From positions 2,986,273 to 3,018,615 of the forward strand of contig NZ_UEXK01000004.1 in the NCBI RefSeq assembly GCF_900491935.1: a DNA stretch of 32,343 nucleotides, in the 5' to 3' direction. Source of the DNA: Klenkia terrae (GTDB lineage Bacteria; Actinomycetota; Actinomycetes; Mycobacteriales; Geodermatophilaceae). The translations under genes were made by a program, and so were the position numbers. The notes below the pieces were generated by a model. That model was not told the origin of the DNA and made no database searches. It saw nothing but the letters and a program-made list of their open reading frames with translations. This document shows positions 1 to 10,443 of the stretch, one piece after another (positions within the stretch are counted from its first letter, which is position 1; every line of letters starts with the position of its first letter).

Positions 1-39
1 GCCCAGCACGGAGCCGGCCGGGTCGGCTCCGTGCTGGGC
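1..39. repeat. Perfect 16-bp inverted repeat at the contig edge (probable snap-back artefact)
   Basis: Bases 1-16 are the exact reverse complement of bases 24-39, with a 7-nt spacer at 17-23. Bases 10-16 and 24-30 are probably genuine coding sequence with chance complementarity, while 1-9 copy 31-39 in reverse. A fold-back at the end of a molecule or assembly path is the simplest reading. Confidence 0.7.
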
Positions 40-861
40 GCCGCGCTCGCCGCCGCCGGCCACGAGGTGGTCGCCGCCGCGGGCCTGTCCGCCGCCTCCC
101 GGGACCGCGCGCAGCGCCTGCTGCCCGGCGTCCCGCTGCTGCCGGCCGACGAGGTCGTCGCCGCGGCCGACCTGGTCGTCCTGGCCGTGCCGGACGACGC
201 CCTGCCGGGGCTGGTCGCCGGCCTCGCCGAGACCGGCGTCTGGCGCCGCGGCCAGCTGGCCCTGCACACCTCCGGCGCCCACGGGCTGGCCGTCCTGGCA
301 CCCGCCCAGGCCGTCGGCGTGCTGGGCCTGGCCCTGCACCCGGCGATGACGTTCTCCGGCGGCCCCGAGGACCTGGACCGCCTGGTCGGCACGCCCTTCG
401 GCATCACCAGCCTGGTCGAGCACCGCGCCGTGGCCGAGACCGTCGTCCTGGAGATGGGTGGCGAGCCCTTCTGGGTCGCCGAGGCCGACCGCGTGCTCTA
501 CCACGCAGCGCTGGTCACCGGCGCGAACCACCTGGTCACGCTGGTGGCCGAGGCCGCGGACCTGCTGCGCGCCGCCGGCGTGGACGCCCCGGCCCGGGTG
601 CTGGGTCCGCTGCTCACCGCCGCCCTGGACAACGGGCTGCGCCGCGGCGACGCCGGGTTGACCGGGCCGGTCAGCCGGGGTGACGTCGGAACCGTGGCCG
701 GGCACCTGGCGGCGCTGGCCGAGCGCGCCCCCGACGCCGTCGCCGGGTACGCCGCCATGGCCCGGCGCACCACCGAGCGGGCGCAGGCCGCGGGCCGGCT
801 GCGGGCGCACGAGGCCCAGCCGCTGGTCGACCTGCTCGACGGGGTGGAGGTCCCGTCGTGA
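1..861 (+). CDS. DUF2520 / Rossmann-fold oxidoreductase-like protein, 5' truncated
   Basis: The reading frame is open from base 1, so the gene is cut by the window edge; the GTG at 31 lies inside the dinucleotide-binding loop and cannot be the true start. The glycine-rich GAGRVG motif is encoded at about 10-27, followed by a Rossmann domain ([14 protein letters not shown]) and the LHPAMTF signature, then an all-helical C-terminal half typical of DUF2520. The fold resembles 6-phosphogluconate dehydrogenase and ketopantoate reductase, so NAD(P) binding is likely; the substrate is unknown. It overlaps panC by 4 nt and matches the position of Rv3603c, which points to a link with pantothenate synthesis (inference). 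The first three codons (A-Q-H) do not fit the hydrophobic strand that should precede GAGRVG and may be an assembly artefact. Confidence 0.85.
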   Translation, partial: AQHGAGRVGSVLGAALAAAGHEVVAAAGLSAASRDRAQRLLPGVPLLPADEVVAAADLVVLAVPDDALPGLVAGLAETGVWRRGQLALHTSGAHGLAVLAPAQAVGVLGLALHPAMTFSGGPEDLDRLVGTPFGITSLVEHRAVAETVVLEMGGEPFWVAEADRVLYHAALVTGANHLVTLVAEAADLLRAAGVDAPARVLGPLLTAALDNGLRRGDAGLTGPVSRGDVGTVAGHLAALAERAPDAVAGYAAMARRTTERAQAAGRLRAHEAQPLVDLLDGVEVPS

Positions 862-1712
862 CGACGGCCGTGGCGGAGACCGCCGCGGAGCTGCGCGAGC
901 TGCTGGCCGGGCTGCCCGGCCCGGTGGTGCTGGTGCCCACCATGGGCGCGCTGCACGAGGGCCACCGCACGCTGGTCCGGCACGCCCGCTCGCTCGGCGG
1001 CAGCGTCGTGGTGTCGGTCTTCGTCAACCCGACCCAGTTCGGCCCCGGCGAGGACTTCGACCGCTACCCGCGCACCTGGGACGCCGACCTGGCCGCCCTG
1101 GCCGAGGAGGGCGCCGACGTCGTGCTCCACCCCGGCGTCGACGAGGTCTACCCGGCCGGCGCCGTCGGGGTCACCGTGCACCCCGGCCCGCTCGGCGACG
1201 TCCTCGAGGGCGCGGTCCGGCCCGGGCACTTCGCCGGCGTGCTGACCGTCGTGGCGAAGCTCTTCGGCCTGGTCCGGCCGGACGTCGCCGTCTTCGGCGA
1301 GAAGGACTACCAGCAGCTCACCCTCATCCGGGCCATGGCCCGCGAGCTTGCCCTGGGCGTGCAGGTCGTCGGCGTCCCCACCGTGCGGGAGGACGACGGC
1401 ATGGCGCTGTCCTCGCGCAACCGGTTCCTCGACCCCGCCCAGCGCACGGCCGCGGCGGCGCTGTCGGCCGCGCTGCGGGCCGGTGCGGCCGCCGGCCCGC
1501 AGGGGGCCGCCGCCGTCCTGGCCGCGGCCCGGGCCGTCCTGGCCAGCGCCCCCGACCTGGTCCCGGACTACCTGGCCCTGACCGACCCCGACCTGGGCGC
1601 CGAGCCCGGCCCGGGACCCGCCCGCCTGCTGGTCGCCGCCCGCGCCGGCAGCACCCGTCTGATCGACAACACGGCCCTCGACCTGGGGACCGAGCTGGGA
1701 GGCCCCCGATGA
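858..1712 (+). CDS. panC: Pantoate--beta-alanine ligase (pantothenate synthetase)
   Basis: PanC condenses pantoate and beta-alanine with ATP, through a pantoyl-adenylate, to give pantothenate in the cytoplasm. The 284-residue product has the family length and its motifs in order: [10 protein letters not shown] at 27-36 (HIGH-like ATP site, His33/His36), NPTQF at 57-61, GEKDYQQ at 147-153 and GMALSSRN at 181-188 (the KMSKS-like loop). The GTG start overlaps the upstream stop codon (GTGA), and panD begins in the same way at the other end, so translation is probably coupled. Its beta-alanine substrate is made by PanD, the next gene. Confidence 0.97.
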   Translation: MTTAVAETAAELRELLAGLPGPVVLVPTMGALHEGHRTLVRHARSLGGSVVVSVFVNPTQFGPGEDFDRYPRTWDADLAALAEEGADVVLHPGVDEVYPAGAVGVTVHPGPLGDVLEGAVRPGHFAGVLTVVAKLFGLVRPDVAVFGEKDYQQLTLIRAMARELALGVQVVGVPTVREDDGMALSSRNRFLDPAQRTAAAALSAALRAGAAAGPQGAAAVLAAARAVLASAPDLVPDYLALTDPDLGAEPGPGPARLLVAARAGSTRLIDNTALDLGTELGGPR

Positions 1713-2149
1713 TGCGCACGATGCTCAAGTCCAAGATCCACCGGGCCACGGTCACCCAGGCCGACCTGCACTACGTCGGCTCGGTGACCGTCGACGAGGA
1801 CCTGTTGGACGCCGCGGACCTGCTGCCCGGCGAGCAGGTGGCCATCGTCGACGTCACCAACGGCGCGCGGCTGGAGACCTACGTCATCCCCGGCGAGCGC
1901 GGCTCGGGCGTGATCGGCATCAACGGGGCCGCCGCGCACCTGGTGCACCCGGGCGACCTGGTCATCCTGATCAGCTACGGGCTGGTGGACGACGCGGAGG
2001 CGAAGTCCTACCTCCCGCGGGTCGTGCACGTCGACGGCGCCAACCGGGTCGTCGAGCTCGGCGCGGACCCGGCGACCCCGCCCCCCGGCGTGGCCGGCAA
2101 CGATCTCGTCCGGGGCGACGTGGTCCGGGGGGATACGGTCCGGCGGTGA
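1709..2149 (+). CDS. panD: Aspartate 1-decarboxylase, pyruvoyl-dependent
   Basis: PanD decarboxylates L-aspartate to beta-alanine for PanC. The proenzyme cleaves itself at Gly24-Ser25 to create the pyruvoyl group; the sequence HYVGSVTVD places G24-S25 exactly there when the ATG at 1709 is used. That ATG overlaps the panC stop (ATGA); a second ATG follows directly at 1712. The start [14 protein letters not shown] matches the family, as does the core motif [12 protein letters not shown]. The product is 146 residues, longer than the E. coli enzyme (126), with a tail that carries a short VVRGD/LVRGD-like repeat. Mycobacterial PanD also has a C-terminal extension, but with a different sequence. 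Confidence 0.97.
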   Translation: MMRTMLKSKIHRATVTQADLHYVGSVTVDEDLLDAADLLPGEQVAIVDVTNGARLETYVIPGERGSGVIGINGAAAHLVHPGDLVILISYGLVDDAEAKSYLPRVVHVDGANRVVELGADPATPPPGVAGNDLVRGDVVRGDTVRR

Positions 2150-3831
2150 CGCTGGCCGGCCCGGTCGTGGGCCCCCCTCTCCTGACCAGCCTGCCCGTGC
2201 GGCTGGCCGCACAGGCCCCGGGCTGGGAGCTGACCGCCGACGTCTGCGTCGTGGGCTCCGGGGTGGCCGGGCTGTGCGTCGCGCTGCACGCCCGGGCCGC
2301 GGGGCTCTCGGTCGCCGTGGTGACCAAGGTCGAGGTGGACGACGGGTCGACCCGGTGGGCCCAGGGCGGGATCGCCGCGGTGCTGGCCGAGACCGACTCG
2401 GCCGCCGCGCACGCCGCGGACACCGAGACCGCCGGCGTCGGGCTGTGCGAGCCGGCGGCCGTGCAGGCGCTGGTCACCGAGGGACCGGACCGGCTGCGCC
2501 AGCTGATCGGCTGGGGCGCCGCCTTCGACCGCGGGGCCGACGGGCACCTGCTGCTGACCCGCGAGGGCGGGCACCACGCCGACCGGATCGTGCACGCCGG
2601 CGGCGACGCCACCGGCGCGGAGGTGCAGCGGGCCCTGCACGCGGCGATCACCGCCGACCCCGGCATCACGCTGGTCGAGCACGCGATGGTGCTGGACCTG
2701 CTCACCGACGGCGCCGGCCGGGCCGCCGGGGTCACGCTGCACGTGCTGGGGGAGGGGACGGCGGACGGCGTCGGTGCTGTGCGCGCCCGGGCCGTCGTGC
2801 TGGCCACCGGGGGCATGGGGCAGGTCTACGCCGCGACCACCAACCCGTCGGTGTCCACCGGGGACGGCGTGGCCCTGGGGCTGCGGGCCGGCGCGGTGGC
2901 CACCGACCTGGAGTTCGTGCAGTTCCACCCCACCGCGCTCTACCTGGGCCCGGACTCCCGCGGGCAGCAGCCGCTGGTGTCCGAGGCGCTGCGTGGGGAG
3001 GGCGCCCTGCTGCGGGACGCCGCCGGCGAGCGGTTCATGGTCAGCGTCCACCCGCTGGCCGAGCTCGCCCCACGCGACGTCGTGGCCAAGGCCATCACCC
3101 GGGTGCAGCTGCGCGACGGCACCGACCACGTCTTCCTCGACGCCCGGCACGTCGAGGGCCTGGCCGACCGGTTCCCGACGATCGTGGCGCGCTGCCGGGA
3201 GGCCGGCATCGACCCGGTCACCGAGCTGGTGCCGGTCACCCCGGCGGCGCACTACGCCTCGGGCGGGCTGGTCACCGACCTCGCCGGGCGCACCACCGTG
3301 CCCGGCCTCTACGCCTGCGGCGAGGTGGCCTGCACCGGCGTGCACGGGGCCAACCGGCTGGCGTCGAACTCCCTGCTGGAGGGTCTGGTGTTCGCCGGCC
3401 GGATCGGCGCGGCGCTGGCCGCCGAGCTGCCGGTGCCCGAGCCGGTGCCGCCGGCGGTCGCGCACCTCGACGGCCTGCTCGACCCCGCCGCCCGCGGTCG
3501 GCTCACCGCCACCATGTCCGCCCGGGTCGGTGCGCTGCGCAGCGGCACCGGCCTGGTCGTGGCCGCCGGCGAGCTCTCGGCGATCGCCGGGCTGCTGGGC
3601 ACCACCGAGCCCGGCGTCCCCGCCTGGGAGGCCACCGACCTGCTGACCGTGGCGACCGCGCTGACCGCCGCGGCCGGCGCCCGGGAGGAGACGCGCGGCT
3701 GCCACTGGCGCGAGGACCACCCCGACGCCGAGGACGCCTGGCGGGTGCACCTGGACATCCGGCTGCACCCCGACGGCTCGCTGCAGCTGACCCCCCGCCC
3801 GGTCGGCGCCGCCCCGGAGGTGCACTGGTGA
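2146..3831 (+). CDS. nadB: L-aspartate oxidase (NAD de novo synthesis)
   Basis: NadB oxidises L-aspartate to iminoaspartate, the first step of de novo NAD synthesis, and passes it to quinolinate synthase NadA. The 561-residue product shows an FAD-binding Rossmann motif GSGVAG at 37-42, STRWAQGG near 68-75, FHPTALY around His261, HYASGG near 369 and [13 protein letters not shown] near 402, all typical of the fumarate reductase/aspartate oxidase flavoprotein family. Its GTG start overlaps the panD stop by 4 nt. Aspartate is the substrate of both PanD and NadB, so one operon draws on a single amino acid for two cofactors. The partner gene nadA is not in the window. Confidence 0.96.
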   Translation: MTLAGPVVGPPLLTSLPVRLAAQAPGWELTADVCVVGSGVAGLCVALHARAAGLSVAVVTKVEVDDGSTRWAQGGIAAVLAETDSAAAHAADTETAGVGLCEPAAVQALVTEGPDRLRQLIGWGAAFDRGADGHLLLTREGGHHADRIVHAGGDATGAEVQRALHAAITADPGITLVEHAMVLDLLTDGAGRAAGVTLHVLGEGTADGVGAVRARAVVLATGGMGQVYAATTNPSVSTGDGVALGLRAGAVATDLEFVQFHPTALYLGPDSRGQQPLVSEALRGEGALLRDAAGERFMVSVHPLAELAPRDVVAKAITRVQLRDGTDHVFLDARHVEGLADRFPTIVARCREAGIDPVTELVPVTPAAHYASGGLVTDLAGRTTVPGLYACGEVACTGVHGANRLASNSLLEGLVFAGRIGAALAAELPVPEPVPPAVAHLDGLLDPAARGRLTATMSARVGALRSGTGLVVAAGELSAIAGLLGTTEPGVPAWEATDLLTVATALTAAAGAREETRGCHWREDHPDAEDAWRVHLDIRLHPDGSLQLTPRPVGAAPEVHW

Positions 3832-4748
3832 CCGCCGTCCACCCGCGGGACCCCCGCGACCTGACCGGCACCGGCCTGGACGAGGCCTGGGTGACCGACC
3901 TGGTCGAGCGCACCCTGGCCGAGGACCTCACCGGCGGCTCGCCGCTGCCGCACGCCCCCGACCAGGCGGTCGCCCACGACGTCACCAGCGCGGCCACCGT
4001 GCCGGCCACCCAGCGCGGCACCGCCGACCTGGTTGCCCGGGCCGACGGCGTGGTCGCCGGGCTGCCGGTGGCCGCCCGGGTGTTCGCCCGGCTGTCCCCG
4101 TCGGCGTCGATCACCGCCGGCGCGGCCGACGGCGACGTGGTCCGCCGCGGCGACGTCCTGCTCACCGTCTCCGGCCACGTCCGGGCGCTGCTGGCGGCCG
4201 AGCGGTCGGCGCTCAACATCGCCAGCCGGGCCAGCGGCATCGCCACCGCCACCCGGGCCTGGGTGGACGCCGTGGCCGGGACCGGCGCGGTGGTGCTGGA
4301 CACCCGCAAGACCACCCCGATGCTGCGGCCGCTGGAGAAGTACGCCGTGCGCTGCGGCGGCGGCTCCAACAAGCGCATGGGCCTGTACGACGTCGCGATG
4401 ATCAAGGACAACCACGTGGCCGCCGCCGGGTCGGTGGCCGCCGCGGTCGCCGCCGTCCGGGAGCGGGCACCCCGGGTGACGGTGCAGGTGGAGGCGGACA
4501 CCGTCGGGCAGGCGGTGGAGGCCGTCGAGGCCGGCGCTGACTTCCTGCTGCTGGACAACATGACCCCCGACGTCCTGCGCGAGGCCGTCGCCGCGGTGGC
4601 CGGCCGGGCCGAGACCGAGGCCACCGGCGGGCTGACCCTGGCCGTCGCCCGCGAGGTCGCCGCCACCGGCGTGGACTACCTGTCGGTCGGGGCGCTCACG
4701 CACAGCTCGCCGATCCTCGACCTCGCGCTGGACCTGCGGCCGGCATGA
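3828..4748 (+). CDS. nadC: Quinolinate phosphoribosyltransferase (nicotinate-nucleotide pyrophosphorylase, carboxylating)
   Basis: NadC converts quinolinate and PRPP to nicotinate mononucleotide with loss of CO2, the entry into the shared NAD pathway. The GTG at 3828 overlaps the nadB stop by 4 nt and gives 306 residues, slightly longer than usual because of an insertion (GGSPLPHAPDQA) near the N-terminus. Diagnostic motifs are DTRKTTPMLRPLEKYAV from about residue 158, GGSNKRMGLYD, KDNH at 193-196, VEADT, LLDNM, and SVGALTHS near the C-terminus, which together line the type II PRTase barrel. The upstream in-frame extension runs through nadB and is not real. Confidence 0.96.
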   Translation: MTAVHPRDPRDLTGTGLDEAWVTDLVERTLAEDLTGGSPLPHAPDQAVAHDVTSAATVPATQRGTADLVARADGVVAGLPVAARVFARLSPSASITAGAADGDVVRRGDVLLTVSGHVRALLAAERSALNIASRASGIATATRAWVDAVAGTGAVVLDTRKTTPMLRPLEKYAVRCGGGSNKRMGLYDVAMIKDNHVAAAGSVAAAVAAVRERAPRVTVQVEADTVGQAVEAVEAGADFLLLDNMTPDVLREAVAAVAGRAETEATGGLTLAVAREVAATGVDYLSVGALTHSSPILDLALDLRPA

Positions 4749-5536
4749 GCCTCCTGTGCGTGGACGTCGGCAACAGCCACACCGTGCTGGCCACCTTCGA
4801 CGGCGACCGGGTGACCGGCTGCTGGCGGGTGCGCACCCAGCCCCGGGCCACCGCCGACGAGATCCAGCTGCTGTGGCGCGGCCTGCTGCGCGACGTCGAG
4901 GTCACCGGGGTGTCGGCCTGCTCGACGGTCCCGCAGCTGCTGCCGGTGCTCCGCCAGCTGCTGGACCGCCTGGACGTGCCGGTCACCCTCATCGGGCCCG
5001 GCGTGCGCACCGGGGTGCCGCTGCACGTGGACAACCCGCGCGAGGTCGGCGCCGACCGGGTGGTCACCGCGCTGGCCGCCCACGAGCTGCACGGCAAGCG
5101 CCCCGACGGCACCGGCCGGCCGGTGGTCGTCGTGGACTTCGGCACCTCCACCACCGTGGACGCCGTCGGCCCGGCCGGCCAGTTCCTCGGCGGCGCCATC
5201 GCCCCGGGGGTCGAGGTGTCGCTGGACGCGCTGGCCGCCCGCGCCGCCCAGCTGCGCTCGGTGGAGCTGACGGTCCCCACCAAGGCGATCGGGAAGAACA
5301 CGGTCGCCGCCCTGCAGTCCGGCGTCGTCCTGGGGTTCGCCGGGCTGGTCGACGGCCTGGTCGACCGGGTCGCCGCCGAGCTCATGGCCTCCTTCGGCGT
5401 GGGACCGGTCGTGGTCGCCACCGGCGGCCTGCACCCGCTGGTCGTGGACAGCTGCCGGTCGGTCGGCGAGCGGGACCCCGACCTCACCGTCCAGGGCCTG
5501 CGGCTGGCCCACGAGAAGCACCAGTCGACCCGCTGA
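4745..5536 (+). CDS. coaX: Type III pantothenate kinase
   Basis: CoaX phosphorylates pantothenate to 4'-phosphopantothenate, the first committed step of CoA synthesis, so it uses the product of PanC/PanD encoded upstream. The 263-residue protein has the ASKHA-fold signatures of the type III class: DVGNS at 7-11 (phosphate loop), GADR at about 102-105, DFGTSTTVD from Asp131, and GGAIAPGVEVSLDAL. It is unrelated to type I CoaA. The ATG overlaps the nadC stop (ATGA), making it the last member of a chain of 4-nt overlaps. Only 22 nt separate it from lysS, which has its own -10-like element. Confidence 0.95.
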   Translation: MSLLCVDVGNSHTVLATFDGDRVTGCWRVRTQPRATADEIQLLWRGLLRDVEVTGVSACSTVPQLLPVLRQLLDRLDVPVTLIGPGVRTGVPLHVDNPREVGADRVVTALAAHELHGKRPDGTGRPVVVVDFGTSTTVDAVGPAGQFLGGAIAPGVEVSLDALAARAAQLRSVELTVPTKAIGKNTVAALQSGVVLGFAGLVDGLVDRVAAELMASFGVGPVVVATGGLHPLVVDSCRSVGERDPDLTVQGLRLAHEKHQSTR

Positions 5537-5539
5537 GGC

Positions 5540-5552
5540 ACCTCCGTAGGCT
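5540..5552 (+). promoter_or_regulatory. Probable leaderless promoter of lysS (-10 TAGGCT)
   Basis: The hexamer TAGGCT (5547-5552) fits the actinobacterial TANNNT -10 and ends 6 nt before the GTG of lysS, so transcription could start at the start codon itself. No Shine-Dalgarno sequence sits in the remaining gap. The ten bases ACCTCCGTAG (5540-5549) recur exactly before cysS. Confidence 0.5.
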
Positions 5553-5558
5553 TGCCCG

Positions 5559-7064
5559 GTGACCGACGGCCCCCCTGAACCCCCGGACGACGAGCTCCCC
5601 GAGCAGCTGCGGGTCCGCCGCGGCAAGCTCGACCGGCTGCGCGCCGCCGGCGTCGAGCCCTACCCGGTGTCGGTGCCGCGGACGACGTCGCTGGCCGCCG
5701 TCCGCGAGGCGCACCCCGACCTGGACGCCGACGTGATGACCGGGACGACGGTCGGGGTGACCGGGCGGGTCATCTTCAGCCGCAACACCGGCAAGCTCTG
5801 CTTCGCCACCCTCCGCGAGGGCGGCACCGAGCTGCAGGTGATGCTCTCCCGCGACCGGGTCGGCGAGGACGCCCTCGCCGCCTGGAAGGCCGACGTCGAC
5901 CTCGGCGACCACGTGCTGGTCACCGGCGAGGTGGGCACCTCCCGCCGCGGTGAGCTCTCGGTCTTCGCCGACTCCTGGCAGCTGGCGGCCAAGGCGCTGC
6001 GCCCGCTGCCGGTGGCGCACAAGCCGATGAGCGAGGAGCTGCGGGTCCGCCGCCGCTACGTGGACCTCATCGTCCGCGACGAGGCCCGGCGCACCGTGCA
6101 CCAGCGGGCCGCGGTGAACGCCGCCGTCCGCGCCGGGCTCACCACCCGCGGCTACCTCGAGGTCGAGACGCCGATGCTGCAGGTGGTGCACGGCGGGGCC
6201 ACCGCGCGTCCGTTCCGCACCCACATGAATGCGTTCGACCTCGACCTGTACCTCCGCATCGCGCCGGAATTGTTCCTCAAGCGCTGCATCGTCGGCGGCC
6301 TGGACCGGGTCTTCGAGATCAACCGCAACTTCCGGAACGAGGGCGCCGACTCCTCGCATTCACCGGAGTTCGCCATGCTCGAGTTCTACGAGGCGCACGC
6401 GGACTACCAGGACATGGCCACCACGACGCGCGAACTCGTGCAGGAATCGTGCGCGGCATTGTTCGGCGACCACGTCGCCCGGCACCACGACGGGACCGAG
6501 GTCGACCTCGGCGGGGAATGGCCGCAGGTCTCCCTGTACGGGATCACCTCCCAGGCGCTCGGCGAGGAGATCACCCCGGCCACCACCGTCGACCAGCTGC
6601 GCGCCCACGCCGCCCGGGTCGACCTGGGCGTGGACCCCGCCTGGGGCCACGGGAAGCTGGTCGAGGAGCTGTTCGAGGCGCTGGTCCAGGACTCGCTGCA
6701 GGACCCGACCTTCGTCATGGACTACCCGACCGACACCTCGCCGCTGACCCGGGCGCACCGCAGCACGCCCGGGGTCGCGGAGAAGTGGGACCTCTACATC
6801 GGCGGCATCGAGCGGGGCACCGGCTACTCCGAGCTGGTCGACCCCACGGTGCAGCGCGAGCGCTTCACCGCACAGGCGCTGCTGGCCGCGGCCGGGGACC
6901 CCGAGGCGATGGTGCTCGACGAGGACTTCCTCGAGGCGCTCGAGTACGGCATGCCGCCCACCGGCGGCGTCGGCATGGGCATGGACCGGCTGATGATGAC
7001 GCTGACCGGACTCGGCATACGCGAGACCATCCTGTTCCCATTGGTGCGACCGATCACCTCCTGA
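5559..7064 (+). CDS. lysS: Lysyl-tRNA synthetase, class II
   Basis: LysS charges tRNA-Lys with lysine. The 501-residue protein has an N-terminal OB-fold anticodon-binding domain ([18 protein letters not shown], residues about 65-85) followed by the class II catalytic core: motif 1 around [11 protein letters not shown], motif 2 at [20 protein letters not shown] from residue 252, and motif 3 at [10 protein letters not shown] from residue 470. The GTG start at 5559 sits 6 nt after a -10-like hexamer. The stretch from about 6225 to 6525 uses codons such as AAT, GAA, TTG, GCA and CAT that are rare in neighbouring genes. The lysS-lsr2-clpC order matches mycobacteria. Confidence 0.97.
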   Translation: MTDGPPEPPDDELPEQLRVRRGKLDRLRAAGVEPYPVSVPRTTSLAAVREAHPDLDADVMTGTTVGVTGRVIFSRNTGKLCFATLREGGTELQVMLSRDRVGEDALAAWKADVDLGDHVLVTGEVGTSRRGELSVFADSWQLAAKALRPLPVAHKPMSEELRVRRRYVDLIVRDEARRTVHQRAAVNAAVRAGLTTRGYLEVETPMLQVVHGGATARPFRTHMNAFDLDLYLRIAPELFLKRCIVGGLDRVFEINRNFRNEGADSSHSPEFAMLEFYEAHADYQDMATTTRELVQESCAALFGDHVARHHDGTEVDLGGEWPQVSLYGITSQALGEEITPATTVDQLRAHAARVDLGVDPAWGHGKLVEELFEALVQDSLQDPTFVMDYPTDTSPLTRAHRSTPGVAEKWDLYIGGIERGTGYSELVDPTVQRERFTAQALLAAAGDPEAMVLDEDFLEALEYGMPPTGGVGMGMDRLMMTLTGLGIRETILFPLVRPITS

Positions 7065-7132
7065 GAATGGATCCACCCCGTTGGGGCGGGAACCTGCGCG
7101 GATTGCGCTTTCCCCGCCGATTCGTGGTGGAA

Positions 7133-7168
7133 TGCATTCACCGCCGGTGAATTCGACCGGTGAATGCA
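7133..7168. promoter_or_regulatory. Inverted-repeat cluster upstream of lsr2 (candidate operator)
   Basis: TGCATTCACCG (7133-7143) is the exact reverse complement of CGGTGAATGCA (7158-7168). A third copy of CGGTGAAT lies between them at 7145-7152, forming a tight palindrome ATTCACCG-C-CGGTGAAT with the left arm. Part of the central copy, GTGAATTCGA (7147-7156), recurs at 7201-7210 over the lsr2 ribosome site and start codon. This is what the 145-nt lysS-lsr2 gap mainly holds. A transcription factor operator or autoregulatory site is possible; the binding protein is unknown. Confidence 0.45.
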
Positions 7169-7209
7169 CCAGGCCACCACGGGGGCCGACAGCTACAGGA
7201 GTGAATTCG

Positions 7210-7566
7210 ATGGCACGCAAGGTCCAGGTCATCCTCAGCGACGACTTCGACGACGACGTCCCCGCCGACGAGACGGTGACGTTCGCCCTCGATGGGACGA
7301 CGTACGAGATCGACCTCTCGGACAAGAACGCCGCCGACATGCGCGAGGCGTTCGCCAAGTACGTGGGTGCCGCCCGCAAGGTCTCCGGTCGCGGTCGGGC
7401 GTCGGGCGGGGGCCGCAGCAAGGCCACCGGCGGCACCGGTGCCGGTCGCATGGACCGCGAGCAGGCCGGCGCGATCCGCGAATGGGCCCGCAAGAACGGC
7501 CACGAGGTCAGCGACCGCGGCCGCATCCCGGCCACCGTCGTCGAGGCCTACGAAGCCGCGCACTGA
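7210..7566 (+). CDS. lsr2: Lsr2 nucleoid-associated protein (H-NS-like xenogeneic silencer)
   Basis: Lsr2 bridges DNA, binds AT-rich minor grooves and silences horizontally acquired genes in actinobacteria. The 118-residue product has the family start [12 protein letters not shown], the N-terminal dimerisation domain (to about residue 60), a basic Gly/Arg/Ser linker, and the C-terminal DNA-binding helices ([25 protein letters not shown]) with the AT-hook-like RGR motif. The ATG at 7210 follows AGGAG (7197-7201) at 8 nt. An exact 10-nt repeat shared with the upstream palindromes overlaps the translation start. A strong terminator hairpin follows. Confidence 0.96.
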   Translation: MARKVQVILSDDFDDDVPADETVTFALDGTTYEIDLSDKNAADMREAFAKYVGAARKVSGRGRASGGGRSKATGGTGAGRMDREQAGAIREWARKNGHEVSDRGRIPATVVEAYEAAH

Positions 7567-7574
7567 ACCACCGC

Positions 7575-7608
7575 GAAGGCCCGGTCCCCGGCAGGGGCCC
7601 GGGCCTTC
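7575..7608 (+). terminator. Hairpin terminator after lsr2
   Basis: A 10-bp perfect stem GAAGGCCCGG (7575-7584) / CCGGGCCTTC (7599-7608) is extended inward past one mismatch by CCCC/GGGG around a 4-nt loop. It starts 8 nt after the lsr2 stop codon. There is no T-rich tail, as is common in high-GC actinobacteria. Confidence 0.75.
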
Positions 7609-7614
7609 GTCGTC

Positions 7615-7625
7615 CGCTGTGGGCG
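7615..7625. promoter_or_regulatory. Possible ClgR-like operator upstream of clpC
   Basis: The 11-mer CGCTGTGGGCG has the CGC-N5-GCG core of sites bound by ClgR, an activator of clp genes in other actinobacteria, and agrees with CGCYNANRGCG except at the central A. It lies 217 nt before clpC in a 275-nt gap. Such cores are common by chance at this GC content, so this is weak. Confidence 0.25.
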
Positions 7626-7725
7626 TAACGGTGCCGGAACACCACCCGGGGGCCATCGGTTGAGCAGGGTGGACGACAGCACCCTCCCGGGTGTGGACGG
7701 CGCTCCGGCGACCGTCGTCCGCGAC

Positions 7726-7731
7726 TACAGT
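7726..7731 (+). promoter_or_regulatory. Candidate -10 element (TACAGT) for clpC
   Basis: TACAGT fits TANNNT and lies 110 nt before the clpC ATG, implying a leader of roughly 100 nt. I see no good -35 at 16-18 nt upstream, so the promoter may need an activator or another sigma factor. The rest of the 7567-7841 gap holds the lsr2 terminator, the ClgR-like core and a purine-rich ribosome site (GAGGGGAAG) just before clpC. Confidence 0.35.
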
Positions 7732-7841
7732 GGAACGACCGGTGCCCCGTTCATCGGAGAAGTCACCGACGACGTCGGTCAGCAGGACCCCGCGAGGGGA
7801 GCAGCACCGCACGTCCGAGCCGGTCAGAGGGGAAGCAGCAG

Positions 7842-10382
<2,541 letters not shown>

Positions 10383-10396
10383 CACCAGCACGACAC

Positions 10397-10431
10397 GGAG
10401 GCCGCCACCCGCACCGCGGGTGGCGGCCTCC
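10397..10431. terminator. Bidirectional terminator between clpC and mutY
   Basis: A perfect 16-bp stem (10397-10412 with 10416-10431) closes a 3-nt loop ACC. It lies 14 nt after the clpC stop and 12 nt after the convergent mutY stop, so it can serve both transcripts. Confidence 0.85.
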
Positions 10432-10443
10432 GCCGTGTCCGGC

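Noticed and set aside
2008-3825. 605-codon minus-strand frame over nadB
   Set aside because: Its composition is dominated by G, Q, H and R with no recognisable domain. It mirrors nadB codon positions and is a shadow frame.
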